A program made the translations under genes and the position numbers. A model generated the notes under the pieces. That model was not told the origin of the DNA, did not search any database, and saw nothing but the letters and a program-made list of their open reading frames with translations. Below, in pieces: positions 5,224 through 13,423 of a stretch of DNA of 15,954 nucleotides. This stretch comes from Desulfobacca acetoxidans (lineage in GTDB: Bacteria > Desulfobacterota > Desulfobaccia > Desulfobaccales > 0-14-0-80-60-11): positions 1 to 15,954 of the forward strand of contig DZCR01000072.1 in assembly GCA_022736495.1 (NCBI GenBank), written 5' to 3'. Each line of letters begins with the position of its first letter. The stretch's first letter is position 1.

Positions 5224-5511
5224 TTATTCCGCGGTTGCGGGTTTCGTGGCTTTCGTGGCTTTCTTGCTCTTCCTGGCCTCTTTGCGCTTGGCCCTCTTCG
5301 CTTTTCTTTTGGACTTCCTGGTTTCTTTCACTTCAGGGGCCGCCGGTGCTTCCACCGCGGGAGCTGCGGGCGCGGTTACCGCCGGCGGGGTCGCCGGAGC
5401 AGCTGGCGGGGCCACCGGTGCGGGCGCCGGGACCTTTTCCTGAGCCAGGGTAAGCCCCTGGAGGCTCAGCAGGAATACTCCCACACTGGCCAAGGTAATG
5501 AGTTTCTTCAT
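5224..5511 (-). CDS. Secreted Ala/Pro-rich protein with a basic tail
   Basis: This 95-residue protein has a Sec signal peptide (MKKLITLASVGVFLLSLQ, cut near LTLA, residue 22). Next is a Pro/Ala/Val-rich stretch (about 24-62: APAPVAPPAAPATPP...) that should be extended and disordered. The Lys/Arg/Ala tail (about 63-95: KETRKSKRKAKRAKRKEARK) is strongly basic and helix-prone. The ATG at 5511 has AAGGAG 7 bases upstream. It is a paralogue of the next gene (4758-5147), matching in signal peptide and overall plan while the basic region has diverged. It lies 34 bases after the 3' end of tRNA-Met, with no visible terminator between, so both may share the strong tRNA promoter. The layout suggests a wall-crossing linker with a polyanion-binding end, but no function is known. 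Low complexity makes homology uninformative. Confidence 0.75.
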   Translation of the reverse strand: MKKLITLASVGVFLLSLQGLTLAQEKVPAPAPVAPPAAPATPPAVTAPAAPAVEAPAAPEVKETRKSKRKAKRAKRKEARKSKKATKATKPATAE

Positions 5512-5545
5512 CTCCCCTCTCCTTATGAGAACTTAAAATAATGGG

Positions 5546-5622
5546 TGGTGGCGGTGCAGGGACTTGAACCCCGGACACTGCGGATATGAGCCGCATGCTC
5601 TAACCGACTGAGCTACACCGCC
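5546..5622 (-). tRNA. tRNA-Met (CAT), elongator type
   Basis: The minus strand folds as a complete 77-base tRNA. The acceptor stem is GGCGGTG/CACCGCC (5622-5616 with 5556-5550), the discriminator is A and the CCA end is encoded (5548-5546). The D-arm has AGCTCAGTCGGTTAGAGC, the anticodon stem is TGCGG/CCGCA around loop CTCATAT with anticodon CAT (5588-5586), and the T-loop is TTCAAGT. A paired first base and the lack of three G-C pairs of the GGG/CCC type argue against initiator tRNA. A CAT anticodon could also belong to the lysidine-modified tRNA-Ile2, which cannot be excluded by eye. Confidence 0.93.
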
Positions 5623-5634
5623 ATAACTTATCAA

Positions 5635-5663
5635 AATATATTCAGACACGTCGCTTCTGTCAA
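5635..5663 (-). promoter_or_regulatory. Strong sigma70-type promoter for tRNA-Met
   Basis: On the minus strand a perfect -35 TTGACA (5663-5658) is followed after the optimal 17 bases by TATATT (5640-5635, 5 of 6). Transcription would start a few bases before the tRNA's first base at 5622. With no terminator seen after the tRNA, it may also drive the envelope genes downstream. Confidence 0.8.
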
Positions 5664-5711
5664 ACAAAATTGCGGCATTGGACTCTTGCGGTTGTCTGAT
5701 TTGTCCCCATC

Positions 5712-5759
5712 AAAAACCAGGCCGATACGGGGATTTATCCTGAAACTTTTTCACCCTGG
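5712..5759 (-). terminator. Weak candidate terminator after the HAD phosphatase gene
   Basis: On the minus strand CCAGG (5759-5755) can pair with CCTGG (5721-5717), followed by TTTTT (5716-5712), just past the stop at 5770. The loop is over 30 bases long, though it contains smaller pairings such as GGAT/ATCC, so support is weak. Confidence 0.25.
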
Positions 5760-5769
5760 CCCTTTGAGG

Positions 5770-6426
5770 TCAATCGGCCAGAATGTAGGGCAACTGGGAA
5801 AATCGCGGCAGGAGAAAATCCGGGGACGCCGAAGTTAATGCATCCAGATCACCATAGCCGTAGGTGACCGCTGCAGTGAAGGCGCCGGCGGCGCGTCCCG
5901 CCTGCATGTCGGCGGGTTTATCCCCCACCATGAGGGTGCGGCTCGGTTTCATCCCCATGTCGGCGATCAGGGCCAGGAGTTGGTCGGGAGCGGGCTTCAG
6001 GGGAATGCCTTCGCCGCCCCCCCGGATGGCCATAAAAAACCGCGCGATGCCGATGGCTTGGAGGGCCTGTTGGGTCAGGCGCCAGAGTTTGTTGGACAGG
6101 ACCGCCAGCCTTTTTCCGGACAAGCGTTCCAACGTCGGAACCACCCCGGGATAGACGCGGGTCGACTCGCCGTTGTGGCGGGTGTAGTAATCCAGGTAGA
6201 GTTGCAGGCACTCTTCCACTTTGTCCTGATGTTCCGGCCCCACCAGCCGCTCGATCAACTTACGTTCGCCCCCGCCGATCATCCCCCGAATTGCGGTTGG
6301 CAGATATACCGGCAGCCCCAGGCTGTGGCAGGCAAAGTTGGCCGCGGCGGTCAAATCCAGCAGGGTATCGGCCAGAGTGCCGTCCAGATCAAAGACGATG
6401 AGGTCTACGGCGATTTTTTCGTTCAT
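5770..6426 (-). CDS. gph: Phosphoglycolate phosphatase-like HAD hydrolase
   Basis: This cytoplasmic Mg2+-dependent phosphatase of the haloacid dehalogenase superfamily most resembles Gph, which removes phosphate from 2-phosphoglycolate. All four HAD motifs are present: motif I FDLDGT with nucleophile D13 and acid D15; motif II VLSNK with S111; motif III K144 (PLKPAP); and motif IV VGDKPAD with D169 and D173. A helical cap lies between residues 20 and 95. The 218-residue length, counted from the ATG at 6426, fits the family. A GTG at 6453 would add nine residues (MPCNRLLNH); neither start has a good Shine-Dalgarno. It lies about 100 bases downstream of the DmpA-type peptidase gene on the same strand, across a spacer with unusual inverted repeats (6446-6500). 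Pyrophosphatase PpaX and other small-substrate HAD phosphatases are alternatives. Confidence 0.88.
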   Translation of the reverse strand: MNEKIAVDLIVFDLDGTLADTLLDLTAAANFACHSLGLPVYLPTAIRGMIGGGERKLIERLVGPEHQDKVEECLQLYLDYYTRHNGESTRVYPGVVPTLERLSGKRLAVLSNKLWRLTQQALQAIGIARFFMAIRGGGEGIPLKPAPDQLLALIADMGMKPSRTLMVGDKPADMQAGRAAGAFTAAVTYGYGDLDALTSASPDFLLPRFSQLPYILAD

Positions 6427-6445
6427 ATGGTTCAAGAGGCGATTA

Positions 6446-6500
6446 CAGGGCACTCCTAACCGCCTTTTTCAAAGGACGGAATAAATGCCCTGCTTAGGAG
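6446..6500 (-). promoter_or_regulatory. Interleaved inverted repeats with pseudoknot-like order
   Basis: CAGGGCA (6446-6452) is complementary to TGCCCTG (6486-6492), and the adjoining CTCCTAA (6453-6459) to TTAGGAG (6494-6500). The order 1-2-1'-2' cannot nest; it would form a pseudoknot or two alternative folds. A further bulged hairpin (6460-6479, CCTTT/AAAGG core) sits inside. It occupies the leader of the phosphatase gene, and one arm overlaps its possible GTG start and an AGGAG. Confidence 0.4.
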
Positions 6501-6523
6501 GCGTTAATTTCTGCTCTTGAGGA

Positions 6524-7489
6524 TTATGTTACGCCCTCATGCAAGTCCTGATAGCTGGGTAGGCCCCCCAGACCCTGGGCGCTGGTGACGGCCTGAGTGA
6601 TGGCCTGCTCCAGCGCGGCTTCCCCCAGCACCGCCACGGTGTGCAGATCGGCTGCAACCGCCGGGTGCGCCAGGGTGAAGACCACGTCCCCGTCAAACAG
6701 GGTATGCACCGGGCGGATACACCGTGCCAGGGCGTTATGGCCCATCTGGGCAATCTTCTGCGCCTGTTCCCGGCTGAGCTTGGCATTAGTGGCCACGACG
6801 CCGATGGTGGTGTTGAGGTCGCCGAACTGGCGCCGCACCATGCCCCGGCGGATCATTCCATTGGTGTCGACGAACTCGCTGCTGTCCGGATTCTTTCGGG
6901 CTCCGGCCAGAATAGTCCCATTTACCGGGTCTACGACGTCGCCGAAGGCGTTGACCACCGCCAGAGCCCCCACCTGGAGGCCAAGCGGTCCTTCCAGAAA
7001 ACTGGTCCCCAACCCGCCCTTGGTGGCCTGGGGCACGCCGAACAACTTGCCTACGGAGGCGCCGACGCCGGCGCCCACGTTGCCGTTTCCCTGGGGGCGG
7101 CCTTGGGCGGCCAGGCAGGCGGCATAGCCCATGGCCTTATCCGGCCGCGCCCGGCAGTCGCCCAGCGCCAGGTCGTAAATCACCGCAGTGGGGACAATGG
7201 GAACCCGGGCGATACCCACATCGAACCCCCGGCCCCGCTCTTCCAGGTACGCCATAACGCCCGCGGCGGCCTCCAGGCCGAAGGCGCTGCCCCCGGCGAT
7301 ACAAACGCCCTGAACTTCCTCCACGACATGCAGGCCGGTGAGGGCGTCCATCTGGCGGGTGCCCGCGGCGGAACCCCGCACATCCGCGCTTCCCACCGTC
7401 CCGGGGGGGCAAAGGATGACGGTGCAGCCGGTGACCCCCTGAAAATCATGGGCGTGGCCTATCAGGAACCCCTGGACCCGGGTAATCAT
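6524..7489 (-). CDS. P1 family (DmpA/BapA type, peptidase family S58) aminopeptidase
   Basis: Enzymes of this family are made as one chain that cleaves itself before an internal Ser or Thr, which becomes the N-terminal nucleophile of the beta subunit. They remove N-terminal residues, including D-amino acids or beta-amino acids in some members. This 321-residue protein has family features: GVCIAGGSAFGLEAAAGVM (61-79), NGNVGAGVGASVGKLFG (135-151), KGGLGTS (157-163) and NTTIGVVATNAKLS (226-239). The last aligns by eye with the DmpA cleavage region, making Thr228 (or Thr227) the likely nucleophile. RPVHTLFDGDVVF (259-271) is also conserved. No signal peptide is seen. Its ATG overlaps the TGA of the upstream LpoA-like lipoprotein gene (ATGA), with AGGAG about 13 bases upstream, so translation is probably coupled. 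Substrate unknown. Confidence 0.88.
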   Translation of the reverse strand: MITRVQGFLIGHAHDFQGVTGCTVILCPPGTVGSADVRGSAAGTRQMDALTGLHVVEEVQGVCIAGGSAFGLEAAAGVMAYLEERGRGFDVGIARVPIVPTAVIYDLALGDCRARPDKAMGYAACLAAQGRPQGNGNVGAGVGASVGKLFGVPQATKGGLGTSFLEGPLGLQVGALAVVNAFGDVVDPVNGTILAGARKNPDSSEFVDTNGMIRRGMVRRQFGDLNTTIGVVATNAKLSREQAQKIAQMGHNALARCIRPVHTLFDGDVVFTLAHPAVAADLHTVAVLGEAALEQAITQAVTSAQGLGGLPSYQDLHEGVT

Positions 7490-9336
7490 TGGGCCGGCTC
7501 GGCTCCTGAGGTCGGCGGCACCATTTGGATGCCGCCGTTTGCGAAGGTGAGGAGATAGAGCGCTGGATCCTCCTCTCGCTGGCCAGTGAACCCCTTAAAC
7601 CAGGGCAGGCAGGGCGATCCCTTGAGAGCCAGCAACTGCTGGGGCAGCGAGGCCCGGTCCAGGGCCTGACGGCCCTCCGCCAACCGCACCAGGAGGCGAA
7701 GAACCACATAGCCCTGGGTCGCCAGGTAATCCGGCTCCGCCCCGTATTGCTGGCGATAGGCGGCTATGAATTTCTGCACCTCGGGGTTGGGGTCGCCAGG
7801 GAAAAAGGCGTCGGGAAAGACGATCCCTTGTAAAGCCGTCGATTGAATGGCGGAGACTTTTGAGTTATGCAGCAAGTTGGTGCCCAGCAACAAGGCGCCC
7901 TTAAGGGGCGAGGCGTTGAGGCCGGCGGCAATGGTGGCCACAGTGGCGGCGTCGTCAGGCAGGAAAAGGGCGACACCCTGGGGCGCCCTTTCCGGCTGGG
8001 CCGCGAGGCTACCCGCCAAGGTGGCCAAGGCGGGTCCGAACTCCTGGGAGCCAGGGCTGTAGAAGGCCTGAGCTGCCAGTTCACCCCCGGCAGCCGCGAC
8101 CTCTTCCTGGAAATTTTGGAGAAAGGCGTTCCCGTAGGAGGAATCGGGGTAGAGAATGGCGTAGCGCTTGATTCCCTTGCTCATCGCATAGCCCACCAAT
8201 GCCCGCACCTGTTGCCGGGGCGTCAGAAAGGCCTGAAAAATCCAATCACCCGTCCGGGTAAGGCCGTCTTTCTGCGACAGGGCAATGAGGGGCATCGACG
8301 AGGCCTGAGCCGCCTCAGCCGCGCTCTGGGCTACCGCCGACGACAGGGGGCCAACAATCGCCAGCACATTAGCATCCTGGGCCAGCTCCCGGGTGAGGCG
8401 CGCCGCGGTCTCCGGGTTCGTACCGGTGTCCCGGAAAAGCAGTTTCACCGGCGCCTTTTTGGCCGCCAGCTCCATGCCCCGCTGGACCCGGAAGCCGATG
8501 GAACTCAACTGGCCGCTCAACGGCAGGAGGCAGGCCAGTTCCACTTTATTTCCGGCTAAAAGCCGTTCACCCGCGGCGGCTTCGGGGCTGGTGGGGAAAC
8601 GCTCCTTGAGGGTTTGGAGCCATTTTTCGGCTTCAGCCGGTTTGCCGGAATCCTGGGCCAGGCGCGCCAAGCGCAAGAGCAGCGCCGCACTCAAAGGATT
8701 ATCCCGGTACAGCCCCGCCAATTGCTCCAAGTCTGGGACGGTGGCCTGATCCAACAGGCGGGTTTTCAGATCTTCAAACCACTCCTGGTCTCCGGAAGCC
8801 AGATCCTGAGCCGCCAAACGCAGGCGGTTGAAAGCCTGGGGCACCTGGCCCTGTTTCAAGGCGATCTCGGCCATGAGGGCCTGGGTGGAGAACCACAGGG
8901 ACCGGGGCAGGTCGGAGGCGGCGGTGAGGTTATCCAAAACCTGGGCGGCCTGCTGGTATTCGCCCAATCTGAAATAGGCCCGGCCAATGCCGTAACGCGC
9001 CTTCAGGGAAACATCCGGCCCGGGCTGGCGGGCCAGAATGCCTTGATAGTGGGTTAGAGACCCCTGCCAGTCCCCCAGCAGCCCCAAAATTTCGGCTTCC
9101 CGGAGGCGGGCCTCCATGGCCTGGGCTCCCTGAGGATAGAGCTCCAGGTAGTAAGAATATTGCTGATAAGCCTGACGATAGGCCTGACTGCGATAACTGG
9201 TTTCGGCTTTCTGATAGAGCCCGGTTTCGGTGGGTTTAACCGCCTTCGGGATCTGAGCCTGGGAAGGAAACTGCATGCCAGCGCAGGCCGGTAGCAACGT
9301 GATGAACAGGAACAACAAAGCGAGCTTGCGAACCAT
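7486..9336 (-). CDS. TPR plus periplasmic-binding-fold lipoprotein, penicillin-binding protein activator (LpoA/LppC-like)
   Basis: This 616-residue envelope lipoprotein has a signal peptide ending in lipobox LPAC (Cys18). Residues about 40-260 are helical TPR-like repeats (YQKAETSYRSQAYRQAYQQY; ARYGIGRAYFRLGEYQQAAQ). From about 264 a type-1 periplasmic-binding fold begins (VELACLLPLSGQLSSIGFRV), with a typical FRDTGTNPETAARLTREL segment, AIVGPLSSAVAQSAAEAA and the hinge-region YAILYPDSSYG. This is the plan of LpoA, which in gammaproteobacteria activates the peptidoglycan synthase PBP1A from the outer membrane. In other phyla the domain pair is only a presumed equivalent. The ATG at 9336 was preferred over a GTG at 9351 because it gives a normal signal peptide; neither has a strong Shine-Dalgarno. 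The TGA overlaps the ATG of the DmpA-type peptidase gene. An amino-acid ABC-transporter binding protein is the alternative. Confidence 0.85.
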   Translation of the reverse strand: MVRKLALLFLFITLLPACAGMQFPSQAQIPKAVKPTETGLYQKAETSYRSQAYRQAYQQYSYYLELYPQGAQAMEARLREAEILGLLGDWQGSLTHYQGILARQPGPDVSLKARYGIGRAYFRLGEYQQAAQVLDNLTAASDLPRSLWFSTQALMAEIALKQGQVPQAFNRLRLAAQDLASGDQEWFEDLKTRLLDQATVPDLEQLAGLYRDNPLSAALLLRLARLAQDSGKPAEAEKWLQTLKERFPTSPEAAAGERLLAGNKVELACLLPLSGQLSSIGFRVQRGMELAAKKAPVKLLFRDTGTNPETAARLTRELAQDANVLAIVGPLSSAVAQSAAEAAQASSMPLIALSQKDGLTRTGDWIFQAFLTPRQQVRALVGYAMSKGIKRYAILYPDSSYGNAFLQNFQEEVAAAGGELAAQAFYSPGSQEFGPALATLAGSLAAQPERAPQGVALFLPDDAATVATIAAGLNASPLKGALLLGTNLLHNSKVSAIQSTALQGIVFPDAFFPGDPNPEVQKFIAAYRQQYGAEPDYLATQGYVVLRLLVRLAEGRQALDRASLPQQLLALKGSPCLPWFKGFTGQREEDPALYLLTFANGGIQMVPPTSGAEPAQ

Positions 9337-9370
9337 GACGGGGGTTCCCACGGTGATTTTTTATTAATGA

Positions 9371-9403
9371 GGGGAGCAGCCGGAAAATATCCCGGCCCTC
9401 CCC
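9371..9403. repeat. Long imperfect hairpin upstream of the LpoA-like gene
   Basis: GGGGAG (9371-9376) pairs with CTCCCC (9398-9403), and GCCGG (9379-9383) with CCGGC (9392-9396), giving an 11-bp stem with a small internal loop. It lies 35 bases before the LpoA-like ATG in the minus-strand leader. No T-tract follows directly, so a leader structure is as likely as a terminator. Confidence 0.4.
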
Positions 9404-9420
9404 ATCCAAGTAACCCCTGG

Positions 9421-9444
9421 AGGGGCGGAGATGTGTCCGCCCTT
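9421..9444. repeat. REP-like palindrome, copy 2
   Basis: AGGGGCGGA (9421-9429) pairs with TCCGCCCTT (9436-9444, one G-T pair) around the 6-base loop gatgtg. Stem length, loop length and the leading AGGGGC match the element at 2873-2896, suggesting two members of one dispersed intergenic family. It sits between dnaK and the LpoA-like gene. Confidence 0.45.
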
Positions 9445-9482
9445 ACGGCAAGGCAGGCCCACGCGCAGGCGAGCCTTTATCT

Positions 9483-9525
9483 AAAGAAAAGGGGTTGGGA
9501 GCAGGTGACCCTGGCCCCCTCCCCC
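9483..9525 (-). terminator. Intrinsic terminator of the hrcA-grpE-dnaK operon
   Basis: On the minus strand, about 20 bases past the dnaK stop, GGGG-GA-GGGG...CAGG pairs with CCTG...TCCC-AA-CCCC around a GTCA loop and is followed by TTTTCTTT (9490-9483). The long GC-rich stem with a T-tract is a textbook rho-independent terminator. Confidence 0.75.
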
Positions 9526-9546
9526 AGTTATCGTTACCGTTTTGTC

Positions 9547-11472
<1,926 letters not shown>

Positions 11473-11493
11473 ATATTTTTCCTCCTAAACCGT

Positions 11494-12087
11494 TCAATCG
11501 GTTTGAATTGAAGTATTTTCGGTATTTGGGTTGTTGCGTGCTACCACGACCATGGCCGGCCGGAGCAGGCGCTGGTTCAAGAGGTAGCCCTTGTGCAATT
11601 CTTTGGTGATGGTGCAGTCCGGAACTTCCGTCGTCTCTTCCTGCATAACGGCGTTATGAACCGCCGGATCGAACTGCTGGCCCACACTGTCAAGGGGCGT
11701 GGCGCCGAACTTTGCCAGGGCCTTGAGAAAACCCTGATACACCAGGTCGATGCCTTGCAGCCAGGACTCCGGCGCCTCGGCCTGGCGACCGTGCTCCAAT
11801 GCCCTTTCCAAATTGTCCACCACGGGCAGGAGTTCTTTAATGAGATTTTCGTTGGCGTACAGGAGCAGATCAGATCGTTCCTTTTCCTGGCGCTTCTTTA
11901 AATTTTCCATATCGGCAGCCAGCCGGAGCAGGCGGGCATAGTGTTCTTCGGCTTCCTTGGTCTTTTCCAAAAGCTGCTTTTGGAGCTCCGCCGGATCGCT
12001 GGGGAGCGCCGGGGTCGCCTGCGGGTCCGCCTGATCCTCAGGAGCCGCAGGGTCAGGGGAACCCTTGGGGGGGTTGGTTAACGTCAT
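11494..12087 (-). CDS. grpE: Nucleotide exchange factor GrpE
   Basis: GrpE releases ADP from DnaK and acts as a thermosensor of the DnaK cycle in the cytoplasm. This 197-residue protein has a disordered Pro/Asp-rich N-terminus (about 1-35). A long coiled-coil helix follows (LQKQLLEKTKEAEEHYARLLRLAADMENLKKR), then the four-helix region (LIKELLPVVDNLERAL) and the C-terminal beta domain. The beta domain carries the family motif around FDPAVHNAVMQEET and ends LLNQRLLRPAMVVVA. I chose the ATG at 12087 because AAGGAG lies 10 bases upstream; an in-frame ATG at 12108 overlaps that site. It sits between hrcA, 98 bases upstream, and dnaK, 21 bases downstream, in one operon. Confidence 0.97.
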   Translation of the reverse strand: MTLTNPPKGSPDPAAPEDQADPQATPALPSDPAELQKQLLEKTKEAEEHYARLLRLAADMENLKKRQEKERSDLLLYANENLIKELLPVVDNLERALEHGRQAEAPESWLQGIDLVYQGFLKALAKFGATPLDSVGQQFDPAVHNAVMQEETTEVPDCTITKELHKGYLLNQRLLRPAMVVVARNNPNTENTSIQTD

Positions 12088-12128
12088 GAATCCCTTTCTC
12101 CTTGTCATACTGCTTGCCACTCACAATT

Positions 12129-12150
12129 GCCCGGGCTGCCACCTCCGGGC
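12129..12150 (-). other. Hairpin in the hrcA-grpE spacer
   Basis: GCCCGG (12129-12134) pairs with CCGGGC (12145-12150) around a 10-base loop, in the 98-base gap between hrcA and grpE. No T-tract follows on the minus strand. It may be an mRNA processing or stability element that separates regulator from chaperone output, as reported for some heat-shock operons; this is inference. Confidence 0.35.
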
Positions 12151-12185
12151 CGTCTCAACCAAGCCCAGGAAAGAAGGCCCTTAAT

Positions 12186-13223
12186 TCACGACTGGCGCTT
12201 GGTGAGCAGGTCTGTCACCATGGCGGCCGTGTACCTCACGATGGGGACCAGCCGGGCATAATCCATGCGCATGGGACCGATGACCCCCAGGCTGCCCAAC
12301 TGCGTCTTTTGGGCGCCATAGGACGCGGCCACCAGAGACAACTGCATCTCCGGAAAATGCTCTTCCGGACTGATAATGATCTGCACGCCCTGGGCCGCCA
12401 TGGTTTGGTCCAGCAACAGGACGAGATGGTGTTTTTCTTCAAAGGCCTTAAAGATGCTGCGAATCTTGTCCACATCGGCGGTGAATTCCGGGTAGTCCAG
12501 GATATGGCTGGTGCCCTCGATGTAGAGTTCTTCCTCCTCGTCGTTTTGCAGAACCTGCCGGCTCAGGTTCAAGGCTTGGGAAATCATCTTGTCGAACAGG
12601 CTCTTTTCTTCTTCCATCTTGACCAGGATCGCCTGGCGGGACTCCCCCAGAGTCAGATTCTGGCAGAGTTCATTGAGATAACGGCTGAACCGGTCCAAGG
12701 CCTCCTGGGAAAAATGATGCTCGGTGCGCACAAACCGGGTCTGCACCTGGTTATCCTGGGACACCAGGATGGTCAGGACCCCGTCTTCACTCAGGCTAAT
12801 GAACTGCATATGCTTGAGACGCATGCCCTGGGGGCGCGGCGCCAGGAGCAGAGCAGGATGGCCCGTCACGAAGGAGAGCACCCGGGAAGCCTGCCGAAAC
12901 AACTCCTGGGGCTCGTGGGCCGGGGATGCAAAACCCTCCTGAATCTGCTGCTGCAGAGAGTGGCCCAGTTCCTGGACAGGCAGTATATGATCCACATAAT
13001 ACCGGAACCCTTTGGGGGTGGGGAGGCGCCCGGCTGAGGTGTGGGGCTGGCGCAAGTAACCCGCCTCTTCCAGATCCAGCATGAGGTTGCGGATGGTGGC
13101 CGCAGAGAGGTTGAGCCCCGAAGTCTTGGCCACGGTCCGGGACCCCACCGGTTCGCCGGTCACAATATACTGGGCCACCACACATTTCAGGACCCAGGTA
13201 TCTCGTTCACCCAGGAGTTCCAT
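12186..13223 (-). CDS. hrcA: Heat-inducible transcription repressor HrcA
   Basis: HrcA is the dimeric repressor of class I heat-shock genes; it binds the CIRCE inverted repeat and needs GroEL for activity. The 345 residues match the family. The winged helix-turn-helix is at about 5-75, with EPVGSRTVAKTSGLNLSAAT, IRNLMLDLEEAGYL and the signature PHTSAGRLPTPKGFRYYVD (60-78). A GAF-like sensory or dimerisation domain follows, with the conserved FPEMQLSLVAASYG and LGSLGVIGPMRMDYAR near the end. The ATG at 13223 has GGAG 4 bases upstream. It is first in the operon hrcA-grpE-dnaK. The promoter region upstream lacks a recognisable CIRCE (see the promoter entry), so autoregulation through that operator is doubtful here. 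Confidence 0.96.
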   Translation of the reverse strand: MELLGERDTWVLKCVVAQYIVTGEPVGSRTVAKTSGLNLSAATIRNLMLDLEEAGYLRQPHTSAGRLPTPKGFRYYVDHILPVQELGHSLQQQIQEGFASPAHEPQELFRQASRVLSFVTGHPALLLAPRPQGMRLKHMQFISLSEDGVLTILVSQDNQVQTRFVRTEHHFSQEALDRFSRYLNELCQNLTLGESRQAILVKMEEEKSLFDKMISQALNLSRQVLQNDEEEELYIEGTSHILDYPEFTADVDKIRSIFKAFEEKHHLVLLLDQTMAAQGVQIIISPEEHFPEMQLSLVAASYGAQKTQLGSLGVIGPMRMDYARLVPIVRYTAAMVTDLLTKRQS

Positions 13224-13246
13224 AACGCTCCATCACCCTATCTTCA

Positions 13247-13282
13247 AACTTAAAAGTTAATCAGAGGGACGGGATTTGTCAA
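13247..13282 (-). promoter_or_regulatory. Promoter of the hrcA operon with an overlapping inverted repeat
   Basis: On the minus strand a perfect -35 TTGACA (13282-13277) is followed after 17 bases by TAACTT (13259-13254), a weak -10. An inverted repeat, AACTT-AA-AAGTT (13247-13258), covers the -10 and could be an operator. No CIRCE (TTAGCACTC-N9-GAGTGCTAA) and no sigma32-type promoter is seen. Confidence 0.6.
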
Positions 13283-13423
13283 GGGATATAAGGGATTTTT
13301 GCCTTATTGGGAAAGAACTCGGATGGCCTGCAACTTCCCGGCCCGGGCGGTTGTGATAACCTGGGGCCACGCCGGGTTGGCTGTCTCACGTGCCCCTAAG
13401 AACATTGCGAGATCCGGCGCGAT

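Noticed and set aside
5546..5622. Genomic-island attachment site in tRNA-Met
   Set aside because: tRNA 3' ends often serve as attachment sites, but no repeat of the tRNA end and no integrase is visible in the window, so an integrated element is unsupported.
6641..7558. A 305-codon plus-strand frame opposite the DmpA-type peptidase
   Set aside because: It is antisense to a conserved enzyme with clear motifs, and has no start signals or recognisable domain.
12102..13037. A 311-codon plus-strand frame opposite hrcA
   Set aside because: It is a shadow of the conserved hrcA gene, with His/Gln/Gly-rich low-information content.
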